Positions 42,370 to 51,769 of a stretch of DNA of 64,000 nucleotides are shown in pieces. The DNA comes from Haemophilus sp. (GTDB lineage: Bacteria; Pseudomonadota; Gammaproteobacteria; Enterobacterales; Pasteurellaceae). The position numbers and the translations under genes are program-made. Location of the stretch: contig JAHZCD010000002.1 of assembly GCA_019423025.1 (NCBI GenBank), positions 66,515-130,514 of the forward strand, in the 5' to 3' direction. The notes below the pieces were generated by a model. That model was not told where the DNA came from and searched no databases. It worked only from the letters and a program-made list of their open reading frames with translations. Each line of letters starts with the position of its first letter. Positions within the stretch are counted from its first letter, which is position 1.

Positions 42370-43788
42370 TTATTTATTTAATTTTGCTTTGTAAGTTGGG
42401 TTCATTAAGTTTTCTACAGAAAGGATATCATCCAATTGTTCTGCGGTTAATAAACCTTTTTCTAATACCACTTCACGTACGCCTTTACCGGTTTGAGCAC
42501 AGATTTTACCCACCAAGTCGCCATTATGGTGACCGATAAATGGATTTAAGTAAGTCACGATACCGATTGAGTTAAATACGTAGTTTTCACAAATTTCTTT
42601 GTTTACAGTAATACCGTCTACACATTTATCGCGTAAGTTCACGCAAGCATTGGTTAAGATGTCGATAGATTCAAACATTGCTTGACCAATCACTGGTTCC
42701 ATTACGTTTAATTGTAATTGACCCGCTTCAGATGCGAAAGTAACGGTAGTATCGTTACCAATCACTTTAAAGCATACTTGGTTCACCACTTCTGGAATAA
42801 CTGGGTTTACTTTTGCAGGCATGATAGAAGAACCTGCTTGTAATTCAGGTAAGTTAATTTCTTTAATACCTGCACGTGGACCAGAAGAGAGTAAACGTAA
42901 GTCGTTACATACTTTAGATAGTTTTACTGCGGTACGTTTTAATGCACCATGAACCATGACATAAGCACCACAGTCAGATGTTGCTTCGATTAAGTTTTCA
43001 GCTGGTACGCAAGGTAATCCAGTTACCTCAGCAAGGTGTTTTACTACTAATTCTGTATAACCTTGTGGTGTGTTTAAACCAGTACCGATTGCGGTTGCAC
43101 CAAGGTTGACTTCAAGAAGTAACTCAGCAGTACGTTTTAAGTTACGTACTTCCTCTTCAAGTAATACGGCAAAGGCTTTAAACTCTTGACCAACGGTCAT
43201 AGGTACAGCATCTTGTAATTGGGTACGACCCATTTTTAAAATTTTAGCAAATTCTTTTGCTTTATTATCGAAACCATCATGTAAGTATTGGATTTTGTCG
43301 ATAAGTTTTAAAATGCTGTTATATACCGCAATACGGAAACCGGTAGGATATGCATCGTTGGTAGATTGGCTAGCGTTCACGTGGTCCATTGGGTTAATAA
43401 CATCATATTCACCTTTTTTATGACCAATTTTTTCAAGCGCGAGGTTAGCAACTACTTCGTTGGTATTCATATTCACAGAAGTACCGGCACCACCTTGATA
43501 CACGTCAGATGGGAATTGATCTAAGCATTTCCCCGTGGTAAGAATTTCATCACAAGCCGCCACAATCGCTTTTGCAATATCACTTGGAATAGCACCTAAT
43601 TCACCATTCGCTAGGGCAGTCGCTTTTTTAACCATGACCATGCCGCGAACAAATTCCGGTACATCAGAAATGGTTACATTAGAAATATTGAAGTTTTCAA
43701 CCGCTCTTAAGGTATGGATACCCCAGTATGCATCTGCTGGTACATCGCGTTCACCTAATAAATCCACTTCTTTTCTGTATTGAGTCAT
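42370..43788 (-). CDS. aspA: aspartate ammonia-lyase (aspartase)
   Basis: Converts L-aspartate to fumarate and ammonia, feeding fumarate respiration. It belongs to the fumarase/aspartase superfamily with signature GSSIMPAKVNP and the substrate-binding TSGN-like region around GGAGTSVNMNTNEV. I start at the ATG at 43788 (472 residues), because an in-frame GTG three codons earlier is itself part of the GGTGAT ribosome binding site. It is divergent from groES and preceded by a well-placed CRP-like site. Confidence 0.96.
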   Translation of the reverse strand: MTQYRKEVDLLGERDVPADAYWGIHTLRAVENFNISNVTISDVPEFVRGMVMVKKATALANGELGAIPSDIAKAIVAACDEILTTGKCLDQFPSDVYQGGAGTSVNMNTNEVVANLALEKIGHKKGEYDVINPMDHVNASQSTNDAYPTGFRIAVYNSILKLIDKIQYLHDGFDNKAKEFAKILKMGRTQLQDAVPMTVGQEFKAFAVLLEEEVRNLKRTAELLLEVNLGATAIGTGLNTPQGYTELVVKHLAEVTGLPCVPAENLIEATSDCGAYVMVHGALKRTAVKLSKVCNDLRLLSSGPRAGIKEINLPELQAGSSIMPAKVNPVIPEVVNQVCFKVIGNDTTVTFASEAGQLQLNVMEPVIGQAMFESIDILTNACVNLRDKCVDGITVNKEICENYVFNSIGIVTYLNPFIGHHNGDLVGKICAQTGKGVREVVLEKGLLTAEQLDDILSVENLMNPTYKAKLNK

Positions 43789-43826
43789 TTTAATCACCTT
43801 TCCTGGTTGTTAATTAATTTGAGTTA

Positions 43827-43872
43827 ATTATAGGAATTTACATAGAAAATAAATTTGACGTGGATCACATTT
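43827..43872 (-). promoter_or_regulatory. CRP-like site and -10 box of aspA
   Basis: The 22-base site at 43851-43872 has TTTGA-N6-TCACA with matching AAAT and ATTT flanks, one mismatch in the left half to TGTGA. On the minus strand a perfect TATAAT lies at 43832-43827, giving a start near 43820. The site centre then falls at -41.5, a class II CRP position. E. coli aspA is CRP-activated; binding here is inferred. Confidence 0.7.
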
Positions 43873-43945
43873 CAAATAAGACGTATAAGAGATATTTTCA
43901 TTTCTCGCATAAATTTTTTTAGGGTGAAATTTTTTTATTTATCCC

Positions 43946-43974
43946 CTTGAAACCGAAAAAGTTATCCCCACATT
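43946..43974 (+). promoter_or_regulatory. sigma-32 heat-shock promoter of groESL
   Basis: CTTGAAA (43946-43952), a 13-base spacer and CCCCACATT (43966-43974) match the RpoH consensus CTTGAAA/CCCCAT-T. It lies 36 bases before the groES ATG. Confidence 0.8.
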
Positions 43975-44009
43975 TAAAACACTTTATTTTAATAAGAAGG
44001 AAATTAATC

Positions 44010-44300
44010 ATGAATATTCGTCCTTTACACGATCGTGTAATCATTAAACGTGAAGAAGTAGAAACTCTTTCAGCTGGCGGTATCGTATTAACCGGTTCAG
44101 CGGCGACTAAATCAACCCGTGCGAAAGTATTGGCAGTGGGTAAAGGTCGTATTTTGGAAAATGGTACCGTTCAACCTTTAGATGTAAAAGTTGGCGATAC
44201 AGTCATTTTCAATGATGGTTATGGCGTGAAAAGTGAAAAAATCGATGGTGAAGAAGTGTTAATCATTTCTGAAAACGACATTTTGGCGATTGTGGAATAA
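44010..44300 (+). CDS. groES: co-chaperonin GroES
   Basis: The heptameric lid of the GroEL chamber. It starts MNIRPLHDRVIIKREE at an ATG with AAGGA upstream; a longer open frame upstream begins inside the heat-shock promoter and is not real. The mobile loop (ETLSAGGIVLTGSAATKS) and ENDILAIVE end are typical. It has 96 residues. It lies 22 bases before groEL behind a sigma-32 promoter. Confidence 0.98.
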   Translation: MNIRPLHDRVIIKREEVETLSAGGIVLTGSAATKSTRAKVLAVGKGRILENGTVQPLDVKVGDTVIFNDGYGVKSEKIDGEEVLIISENDILAIVE

Positions 44301-44322
44301 TTTAAATTAAGGAAAAAAGAAA

Positions 44323-45969
44323 ATGGCAGCAAAAGACGTAAAATTTGGTAATGATGCACGCGTAAAAATGCTTAAAGGCGTGAATGTATTAGCAGATGCA
44401 GTAAAAGTGACCCTTGGCCCTAAAGGTCGTAATGTCATTTTAGATAAATCATTTGGCGCACCAACTATCACTAAAGATGGTGTGTCTGTCGCACGTGAAA
44501 TTGAATTAGAAGATAAATTTGAAAACATGGGTGCACAAATGGTGAAAGAGGTTGCCTCTAAAGCCAATGATGCAGCAGGTGACGGTACAACGACTGCGAC
44601 AGTTCTTGCTCAAGCTATCGTAAATGAAGGCTTAAAAGCTGTGGCTGCAGGTATGAACCCAATGGATTTAAAACGTGGTATCGATAAAGCAGTAAGTGCG
44701 GTTGTTTCTGAGCTTAAAAATTTATCTAAACCTTGTGAAACCTCTAAAGAGATTGAGCAAGTTGGTACAATCTCAGCTAACTCAGACAGCATTGTGGGTC
44801 AATTAATTGCTCAAGCAATGGAAAAAGTGGGCAAAGAAGGCGTGATTACCGTAGAAGATGGTACTGGTCTTGATGATGAATTAGCGGTTGTGGAAGGGAT
44901 GCAATTCGATCGTGGTTACTTATCACCTTATTTCATCAACAAACCAGAAACGGCAACTGTTGAATTAGACAACCCATACATTCTTTTAGTGGATAAAAAA
45001 GTATCAAATATCCGTGAATTACTTCCAGTATTAGAAGGTGTGGCAAAAGCGGGTAAACCATTATTAATTATTGCTGAAGATATCGAAGGTGAAGCGCTTG
45101 CAACTTTAGTGGTGAACACCATGCGCGGTATCGTAAAAGTGGCTGCAGTGAAAGCGCCAGGCTTTGGTGATCGTCGTAAAGCAATGTTACAAGATATTGC
45201 GATCTTAACAGCAGGTACTGTGATTTCTGAAGAAATCGGTATGGAGCTTGAAAAAGCGACATTAGAAGATTTAGGTCAAGCAAAACGTGTTGTCATCAAC
45301 AAAGACAACACCACGATTATCGATGGTGTGGGTGATGAAGCACAAATCAAAGGTCGTGTGGCTCAAATTCGTCAACAAATCGAAGAATCAACTTCTGATT
45401 ATGACAAAGAAAAACTTCAAGAACGCGTAGCTAAACTTGCCGGCGGTGTGGCTGTAATCAAAGTAGGTGCAGCAACTGAAGTTGAAATGAAAGAGAAAAA
45501 AGATCGTGTGGATGATGCATTACACGCAACTCGTGCAGCAGTTGAAGAAGGTATCGTTGCAGGTGGTGGTGTTGCATTAGTTCGTGCTGCAACCAAAGTC
45601 GCAGCAACCTTAAAAGGTGATAACGAAGAACAAGATGTAGGTATCAAACTTGCATTACGTGCAATGGAAGCGCCACTTCGTCAAATCGTTACTAACGCAG
45701 GTGAAGAAGCATCTGTTGTAGCAAGTGCGGTTAAAAATGGTGAAGGAAACTTCGGTTATAATGCAGGTACCGAACAGTACGGCGATATGATCGAAATGGG
45801 TATTCTAGATCCAACTAAAGTCACTCGTTCTGCATTACAATTCGCGGCTTCTGTAGCAGGCTTAATGATTACCACAGAATGTATGGTGACCGATCTTCCA
45901 AAAGATGATAAAGCCGATTTAGGTGCTGCCGGCATGGGCGGTATGGGAGGCATGGGCGGAATGATGTAA
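44323..45969 (+). CDS. groEL: chaperonin GroEL
   Basis: A 60-kDa ATP-dependent folding chamber. It has the family start AAKDVKFGNDARVKMLKGVNVLADAVKVTLGPKGRN, the nucleotide-binding DGTTTATVLA, AAVEEGIVAGGGVAL and the C-terminal GGM repeat ending MGGMGGMGGMM. It has 548 residues. Two USS copies lie in the coding sequence. Confidence 0.99.
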   Translation: MAAKDVKFGNDARVKMLKGVNVLADAVKVTLGPKGRNVILDKSFGAPTITKDGVSVAREIELEDKFENMGAQMVKEVASKANDAAGDGTTTATVLAQAIVNEGLKAVAAGMNPMDLKRGIDKAVSAVVSELKNLSKPCETSKEIEQVGTISANSDSIVGQLIAQAMEKVGKEGVITVEDGTGLDDELAVVEGMQFDRGYLSPYFINKPETATVELDNPYILLVDKKVSNIRELLPVLEGVAKAGKPLLIIAEDIEGEALATLVVNTMRGIVKVAAVKAPGFGDRRKAMLQDIAILTAGTVISEEIGMELEKATLEDLGQAKRVVINKDNTTIIDGVGDEAQIKGRVAQIRQQIEESTSDYDKEKLQERVAKLAGGVAVIKVGAATEVEMKEKKDRVDDALHATRAAVEEGIVAGGGVALVRAATKVAATLKGDNEEQDVGIKLALRAMEAPLRQIVTNAGEEASVVASAVKNGEGNFGYNAGTEQYGDMIEMGILDPTKVTRSALQFAASVAGLMITTECMVTDLPKDDKADLGAAGMGGMGGMGGMM

Positions 45970-45985
45970 TTCCCCTTTGCGAAAG

Positions 45986-46028
45986 AAAGTGCGATCGTTT
46001 TTCTTTATAGAAATGCGATCGCATTTTT
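45986..46028 (+). terminator. terminator after groEL
   Basis: AAAGTGCGATCG (45986-45997) pairs with CGATCGCATTTT (46016-46027, one G-U pair), followed by T and AT-rich sequence. The arms look like a mutated USS (AAGTGCGATC). Confidence 0.65.
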
Positions 46029-46080
46029 ATTTGTGTGGTGCTACACTTTAATGGTTTTCGATGATTTTATAGGTATAACA

Positions 46081-46629
46081 ATGACAATTTCCCAAACTGA
46101 ACTTAATCAACAACTCAAATCTGCTGGTATTGGCATTAATGCAACAGAATTACATGGCTTTTTGAGCGGCTTAATTTGTGGAGGGCTAAAAGACCAAAGT
46201 TGGTTACCTCTTCTATATCAATTCAGTAACGATAACCACGCTTATCCAACCGCATTAATTCAGCCAATTACCGAAATTTATGAGCAGATAGGTAAAACCT
46301 TATCGGATGTAGAAGGGTTTGATTTTGAATTGGGCTTAACCAAAGATGAGAGTGTGTTTGCACGAGCAGACAGTCTATCAGACTGGGCAAACCAATTTTT
46401 ACTGGGTTTAGGTCTTGTTCAGACAGAATTGGATAAAGAAAAAGGCGAAATTGGCGAAGCGGTAGATGATTTACAAGATATTTGTCAGCTTGGTTATGAA
46501 GAAGAAGATGATGAAGAAGAGCTTGCTGAAGCATTAGAAGAAATTATTGAATATGTTCGCACCATTGCGATGTTGTTTTACACCCATTTCAACGATGATG
46601 CACAAGAAATAAAACCGATATTACATTAA
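46081..46629 (+). CDS. ygfB: YgfB/UPF0149 family protein
   Basis: A cytoplasmic protein of about 182 residues, mostly helical and acidic (a run EEEDDEEELAEALEEI near 150). The family motif ATELHGFLSGLICGG near the N-terminus is clear. I start at the ATG at 46081; an upstream in-frame ATG adds residues not seen in the family. It lies directly before pepP, as in E. coli. Its molecular role in this organism is unknown; YgfB homologues have been linked to transcriptional control. Confidence 0.88.
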   Translation: MTISQTELNQQLKSAGIGINATELHGFLSGLICGGLKDQSWLPLLYQFSNDNHAYPTALIQPITEIYEQIGKTLSDVEGFDFELGLTKDESVFARADSLSDWANQFLLGLGLVQTELDKEKGEIGEAVDDLQDICQLGYEEEDDEEELAEALEEIIEYVRTIAMLFYTHFNDDAQEIKPILH

Positions 46630-46641
46630 AAGGAGCGAAAC

Positions 46642-47934
46642 ATGGATCTCGCATACATGGCGGCATTACCGCAAGAAGAATTTACAGAACGTCGTCAAAA
46701 AGTATTCGCACAAATGCAGCCAAATTCTGCTTTATTGCTATTTTCCGAAATTGAGAAACGTCGTAATAACGACTGCGATTTTCCTTTCCGTCAAGACAGT
46801 TACTTTTGGTATTTAACGGGATTTAATGAGCCAAATGCAGCGTTGTTATTGATTAAAACGGAAGATGCAGAAAAGGCAATGATATTTCTTCGTCCGCGAG
46901 ATCCTTTGCTTGAAACCTGGAATGGTCGCCGATTAGGCGTTGAGCGCGCACCGCAAAAACTCAATGTCGATGAAGCCTATTCTATCGATGATTTTAAAAC
47001 AGAATTTCCAAAATTAACGGAAAAATTGACCGCACTTTATCATGTGGCCGATCGTCATCCTTGGGGTGATAAATTATTAGCCGAAAGTGCGGTGAAATTT
47101 TATGCTGTTTTTGATTGGCAGCCGATGTTAAGTGAAATGCGCTTAATTAAATCTCCAAACGAAATTCGCTTAATGCAACAAGCGGGACAGATTACGGCAT
47201 TTGGGCATATTAAGGCGATGCAAGTGACTCGCCCAAATCGTTTTGAATATGAAATAGAAAGCGAAATTCTGCATGAATTTAATCGTCATGGAGCAAGATT
47301 CCCGTCTTACAATTCCATTATTGCCGGGGGCGATAATGCCTGTATCTTGCACTACACTGAAAATGATCAACCTTTGAAAGATGGCGATCTTGTGTTAATT
47401 GATGCTGGTTGTGAATTTGCTATGTATGCAGGTGATATCACACGTACATTCCCGGTGAACGGTAAATTTACTCAGCCACAACGTGAGATTTATGAATTAG
47501 TTTTAAAAGCACAAAAACGTGCGATTGAGCTATTAGTGCCAGGTAATTCAATTAAACTGGCAAATGACGAAGTGATTCGTATTAAGACTCAAGGCTTGGT
47601 GGATTTAGGTATTCTGAAAGGGGATGTAGATAAGCTGATTGAAGAAAAAGCCTATCGCCAATTTTATATGCATGGTTTAGGCCATTGGCTTGGCTTGGAT
47701 GTGCACGATGTTGGTCGCTATGATGATGATCGTAGCCGTACGCTTGAAGTGGGGATGATCATCACTGTTGAGCCAGGTATTTATATTTCTGAAGAAGCAG
47801 ATGTGCCACCCCAATATAAAGGCATTGGTGTGCGTATTGAGGATAACTTGCTAATGACAGAATATGGCAATAAAAATCTGACTGCGGCGGCACCAAAAGA
47901 AATTGATGACATTGAAAATTTAATGAAAAATTGA
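46642..47934 (+). CDS. pepP: Xaa-Pro aminopeptidase P
   Basis: A dimanganese peptidase that removes an N-terminal residue preceding proline. The N-terminal creatinase-like domain (about 1-170) is followed by the pita-bread domain. Metal ligands can be seen in LIDAGCEFAMYAGDITRTFP (two Asp), HGLGHWLGLDVHD (His), TVEPGIYI (Glu) and GVRIEDNLL (Glu). It has 430 residues, close to E. coli PepP (441). A pair of USS copies faces each other about 50 bases apart near 47031 and 47089. It follows ygfB by 12 bases. Confidence 0.96.
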   Translation: MDLAYMAALPQEEFTERRQKVFAQMQPNSALLLFSEIEKRRNNDCDFPFRQDSYFWYLTGFNEPNAALLLIKTEDAEKAMIFLRPRDPLLETWNGRRLGVERAPQKLNVDEAYSIDDFKTEFPKLTEKLTALYHVADRHPWGDKLLAESAVKFYAVFDWQPMLSEMRLIKSPNEIRLMQQAGQITAFGHIKAMQVTRPNRFEYEIESEILHEFNRHGARFPSYNSIIAGGDNACILHYTENDQPLKDGDLVLIDAGCEFAMYAGDITRTFPVNGKFTQPQREIYELVLKAQKRAIELLVPGNSIKLANDEVIRIKTQGLVDLGILKGDVDKLIEEKAYRQFYMHGLGHWLGLDVHDVGRYDDDRSRTLEVGMIITVEPGIYISEEADVPPQYKGIGVRIEDNLLMTEYGNKNLTAAAPKEIDDIENLMKN

Positions 47935-48037
47935 GAAGAATTCTCAAAATTGTGATCTAGTGCAAGTTTTTTGTGCAGTTAAGGTGCTAATATACTGTTA
48001 GATAAAAAAGACCAATCAAATCAGTAAGGAGTCGATT

Positions 48038-48463
48038 ATGTACAAACATGTTTTAGTTGCGGTAGATCTTTCTGACGAAAGTGAATTTCTACTCAAAAAA
48101 GCCGTGGGAATTGCAAAACGTAATGATGCGCAACTTTCTATTATTCATGTAGATGTAAACTTCTCGGATCTCTATACTGGTTTAATTGATGTCAATATGT
48201 CATCAATGCAAGATAGAATCTCGAGCGAAACCCAAAAAGCGCTAATTAATTTAGCGGAACATGCGGGTTATCCAATAAAAGAAAAATTGAGCGGTAGCGG
48301 TGATTTAGGTCAAGTTTTGACAGACGCTATTGATCAGTATGATGTAGATCTACTAGTGACAGGTCATCACCAAGATTTTTGGAGTAAATTGATGTCTTCA
48401 ACACGTCAAGTGATGAATACCATTAAAATTGATATGTTGGTTGTGCCACTTCGCGACGAATAG
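48038..48463 (+). CDS. uspA: universal stress protein A
   Basis: A small cytoplasmic alpha/beta dimer made in growth arrest. It begins MYKHVLVAVDLSDESEFLLKKAVGIAK and ends NTIKIDMLVVPLRD, as in E. coli UspA (144 residues); here 141. It belongs to the UspA branch, which does not keep a full ATP-binding G-2x-G-9x-G(S/T) motif, and I see none. It is monocistronic. TATACT at 47991 is a probable -10 box, and a TGTGA half-site at 47951-47955 could be a weak CRP-like element. Confidence 0.93.
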   Translation: MYKHVLVAVDLSDESEFLLKKAVGIAKRNDAQLSIIHVDVNFSDLYTGLIDVNMSSMQDRISSETQKALINLAEHAGYPIKEKLSGSGDLGQVLTDAIDQYDVDLLVTGHHQDFWSKLMSSTRQVMNTIKIDMLVVPLRDE

Positions 48464-48507
48464 TGATCAAAAATTATTTTTAGCCCTATTAAAATAACGT
48501 AAATTGT

Positions 48508-48550
48508 AACCGCACTTCTCAATTAATGCAGTAGAGTGCGGTTTTCTTTT
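48508..48550 (+). terminator. USS-type terminator after uspA
   Basis: AACCGCACT (48508-48516) pairs with AGTGCGGTT (48535-48543) around an 18-base loop, followed by TTCTTTTTT. The left arm is a perfect uptake core. Confidence 0.8.
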
Positions 48551-48650
48551 TTAAGATCAGTGAAAAAGCCTTTTTCTCTAGGTCAAAATATGCAAGAATA
48601 GTGAGCTTTTTTATAAATCGTGATCGAGATAGAGACACAAGGTTTTATCA

Positions 48651-51275
48651 ATGAAAACAACAGCAGAAATTAGACAGTCATTCCTTGATTTTTTCCATAG
48701 CAAGGGGCATCAAGTCGTCGCAAGTAGTTCGCTTGTGCCTGAAAATGATCCGACATTGCTTTTTACTAATGCCGGTATGAACCAATTTAAAGACGTGTTC
48801 CTTGGTATGGACAAACGTCCTTACTCACGTGCGACAACTGCACAACGTTGTGTGCGCGCAGGTGGTAAGCATAATGATTTAGAAAACGTAGGTTATACAG
48901 CTCGTCACCATACTTTCTTTGAAATGCTCGGCAACTTCAGTTTTGGCGACTATTTCAAACATGATGCGATTAATTTTGCCTGGGAGTATTTGACTTCTCC
49001 ACAATGGCTCGGGTTACCAAAAGAAAAATTATGGGTAACCGTGTATGAAACCGATAATGAAGCTTATGATATTTGGCATAAAGAAGTTGGTGTGCCAGCA
49101 GAACGTATTATTCGTATCGGTGATAACAAAGGTGCGCCTTATGCATCAGATAACTTCTGGGCAATGGGTGACACAGGTCCTTGTGGTCCATGTACTGAAA
49201 TTTTCTACGATCACGGTGATCACATTTGGGGTGGCCCTCCAGGCTCACCAGAAGAAGATGGTGACCGCTATATCGAAATTTGGAACGTGGTATTCATGCA
49301 ATTTAACCGTCAAGCAGACGGTACAATGGAAAAATTACCACGCCCATCAGTTGATACCGGGATGGGCTTAGAGCGTATTTCTGCCGTATTACAGCATGTA
49401 AACTCTAACTATGAGATCGATATTTTCCAAAAATTAATTGCGAAAACAGCTGAAATCGTAGGAACAACAGATTTAACAAACAAATCATTACGTGTAATTG
49501 CAGACCACATTCGTTCTTGTGCTTATTTAATTGCAGATGGCGTAATTCCATCAAACGAAGGTCGCGGTTATGTATTACGTCGTATTATCCGTCGTGCAGT
49601 ACGTCATGGTCACTTGTTAGGTGCTAAAGAAGCGTTCTTCTATAAACTTGTGCCGACTTTAATTGAAGTCATGGCGGAAGCTGGCAAAGAAGTTAAAGAA
49701 AAACAAGCGAATGTCGAAAAATTACTTCGTTTGGAAGAAGAACAATTTGCTCGTACATTAGAGCGCGGATTAAGCTTATTAGACGATGCGCTTGCTCAAG
49801 TGAAAGATGGTGTGTTGTCAGGTGAAGTCGCCTTTAAACTTTATGATACTTATGGCTTCCCACTTGATTTAACCGCTGACGTATGTCGCGAGCGCGATAT
49901 TGCAATTGATGAAGCCGGTTTTGAGCGTGAAATGGAAGCCCAACGCTTACGTGCACAATCTGCAAGCCAATTCGGCATGGATTACAACAATGTTATTCGT
50001 GTAGAAGGCGAAACGAAATTTGAAGGTTATACTGAATCAGAATCTTTAGCCAAAGTGACCGCACTTTTCCATGATGGAAAATCAGTAGAGAGTATTACTG
50101 CAGGCCAAAGTGCCGTGGTGATTTTAGAAAATACTCCATTCTATGCGGAATCAGGTGGTCAAATTGGTGACAGTGGTTATTTAACTTCTCAAGATGTTCA
50201 GTTTAATGTAAAAGATACTCAAAAATATGGTCAAGTATTTGGTCATATTGGTGAGTTAGAGCAAGGTACTTTAAAAGTCGGACAAACAGTCAATGCGGTT
50301 GTGGATGCAGCAAGACGTCATCAAACGTCACTTAACCATTCTGCAACACACTTATTACACGCCGCATTGCGTCAAGTTTTAGGTCACCATGTAGTGCAAA
50401 AAGGATCGTTAGTATCTGATACAGCATTACGTTTTGACTTTGCTCATCCGGAAGCGATTACCAAAGCACAGCTTAACGAAATTGAAACGCTGGTAAACCA
50501 AAAAGTACGTGAGAATTTTGTGGTTCAAACGGACGTAATGGATATCGAAGCAGCAAAAGCAAAAGGTGCAATGGCGTTATTCGGTGAAAAATATGCTGAT
50601 GTGGTACGTGTTTTAACAATGGGTGATTTCTCCGTTGAACTTTGTGGTGGCATTCATGCTAAACGTACTGGTGATATCGGTTTATTTAAAATTGTGGCGG
50701 AAACTGCAGTTGCAGCAGGTGTTCGTCGTATTGAAGCGGTAACGGGTGAAAATGCAATTAATTGGTTACATAATCAACAACGCATTCTTGCTCAAAGTGC
50801 AGATTTATTTAAATCTGACGTTAATACCCTTGTTGAGAAAATTCAGCAACTTCAAGATAAAGCGAAGAAAGCAGAAAAAGAATTACAAGGATTAAAAGAA
50901 AAAGCCGCAATGCAAGCGGGGTCCGATTTAGTGAAAAGTGCGGTTAAAATTAATGATGTTTCTGTAATCGTACATCAACTAGACGGAATTGAAACTAAAT
51001 CGTTACGTGTGATGGTTGATGATTTAAAAAATCAACTTGGTTCAGGCGTAATTGTATTTGCATCTATTTTAGATGATAAAGTCAACCTCGTCGTTGGCGT
51101 AACAAGCGATTTAACTACTAAAGTGAAGGCTGGTGAGCTAGTGAATTTAATGGCTCAGCAAGTTGGTGGGAAAGGCGGTGGTCGCCCTGATATGGCAATG
51201 GCAGGAGGCTCCCAACCAGAAAATGTGAATCTAGCATTAACTGTCGCACAAAACTGGTTAAGCAATAATCTGTAG
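48651..51275 (+). CDS. alaS: alanine--tRNA ligase
   Basis: A class II aminoacyl-tRNA synthetase that charges tRNA-Ala. The catalytic domain carries LLFTNAGMNQFKDVFLG, RCVRAGGKHNDLENVGYTARHHTFFEMLGNFSFGDYFK and the motif 3 GMGLERI. The editing domain has the zinc-binding HSATHLLHAALR and CGGIHAKRTGDIGLFKI. The C-terminal C-Ala domain ends the protein with GGKGGGRPDMAMAGG. It has 874 residues, normal. csrA follows by about 80 bases, as in other gammaproteobacteria. Confidence 0.98.
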   Translation: MKTTAEIRQSFLDFFHSKGHQVVASSSLVPENDPTLLFTNAGMNQFKDVFLGMDKRPYSRATTAQRCVRAGGKHNDLENVGYTARHHTFFEMLGNFSFGDYFKHDAINFAWEYLTSPQWLGLPKEKLWVTVYETDNEAYDIWHKEVGVPAERIIRIGDNKGAPYASDNFWAMGDTGPCGPCTEIFYDHGDHIWGGPPGSPEEDGDRYIEIWNVVFMQFNRQADGTMEKLPRPSVDTGMGLERISAVLQHVNSNYEIDIFQKLIAKTAEIVGTTDLTNKSLRVIADHIRSCAYLIADGVIPSNEGRGYVLRRIIRRAVRHGHLLGAKEAFFYKLVPTLIEVMAEAGKEVKEKQANVEKLLRLEEEQFARTLERGLSLLDDALAQVKDGVLSGEVAFKLYDTYGFPLDLTADVCRERDIAIDEAGFEREMEAQRLRAQSASQFGMDYNNVIRVEGETKFEGYTESESLAKVTALFHDGKSVESITAGQSAVVILENTPFYAESGGQIGDSGYLTSQDVQFNVKDTQKYGQVFGHIGELEQGTLKVGQTVNAVVDAARRHQTSLNHSATHLLHAALRQVLGHHVVQKGSLVSDTALRFDFAHPEAITKAQLNEIETLVNQKVRENFVVQTDVMDIEAAKAKGAMALFGEKYADVVRVLTMGDFSVELCGGIHAKRTGDIGLFKIVAETAVAAGVRRIEAVTGENAINWLHNQQRILAQSADLFKSDVNTLVEKIQQLQDKAKKAEKELQGLKEKAAMQAGSDLVKSAVKINDVSVIVHQLDGIETKSLRVMVDDLKNQLGSGVIVFASILDDKVNLVVGVTSDLTTKVKAGELVNLMAQQVGGKGGGRPDMAMAGGSQPENVNLALTVAQNWLSNNL

Positions 51276-51353
51276 TACAAGCAGGTCGGTGGGATGCCGA
51301 TCTTTACTTGATTGATAGGGATATCTAATAAATGCAAACTAAGGAGATAAAAG

Positions 51354-51545
51354 ATGTTAATCTTAACTCGAAAAGTTGGCGAAAGTGTTCTCATTGGAGA
51401 CGATATTTCTATCACGGTTTTGAGTGTACGTGGAAACCAAGTCAAACTCGGTGTGCAAGCGCCTAAAGAAGTATCCGTTCACCGAGAGGAAATTTACCAA
51501 CGAATTCTGCAGTCAAAAGATGAACATATAGATGGGGCATCTTAG
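51354..51545 (+). CDS. csrA: carbon storage regulator CsrA
   Basis: A small RNA-binding dimer that controls mRNA translation and stability at GGA motifs. It is 63 residues: MLILTRKVGESVLIGDDISITVLSVRG, then VKLGVQAPKEVSVHREEIYQRI. Key RNA-contact residues L4, R6 and R44-type (HREEIY) are present. The TAAGGAGAT ribosome binding site is itself a possible CsrA target, which would permit autoregulation. Confidence 0.96.
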   Translation: MLILTRKVGESVLIGDDISITVLSVRGNQVKLGVQAPKEVSVHREEIYQRILQSKDEHIDGAS

Positions 51546-51669
51546 ACCAACGAGTTTTATGAATGTTTTACATTCTATTTATAATTTAATTAACGTTTTT
51601 CAAAAAATTAAACCCATTGGTTTGCAAGATTTTAAAAATAACGGAAATTTGAGTTATAAAGGTAGAGAA

Positions 51670-51697
51670 GGAACTTTTCCAACTTAAATCTATCAAA
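51670..51697 (+). promoter_or_regulatory. sigma-E-like promoter upstream of galU
   Basis: GGAACTT (51670-51676), a 16-base spacer and TCAAA (51693-51697) match the extracytoplasmic sigma-E consensus. Transcription would start near 51704, about 65 bases before galU. This is inferred from the consensus only. Confidence 0.45.
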
Positions 51698-51708
51698 ATT
51701 TAATAAAT

Positions 51709-51743
51709 AATGACCGCACTTTTAGCATAGAAGTGTGGTCATT
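51709..51743 (+). terminator. USS-type hairpin between csrA and galU
   Basis: AATGACCGCACTT (51709-51721) pairs with AAGTGTGGTCATT (51731-51743), with one G-U pair. The tail is ATTCC with no U-run, so its terminator strength is doubtful; it could lie in the galU leader. Apart from this hairpin and the sigma-E-like site I see nothing in the csrA-galU gap. Confidence 0.5.
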
Positions 51744-51769
51744 CCATATTAAAACAAAAAGGAAAATCA

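Noticed and set aside
44610..45953. Several open frames opposite groEL
   Set aside because: Highly conserved, codon-biased genes commonly give long antisense frames; none has a start signal or a recognisable product.
47947..47968. A CRP site before uspA
   Set aside because: Only the left TGTGA half-site is good; the right half (GCAAG) matches poorly and no clear -35 spacing supports it.
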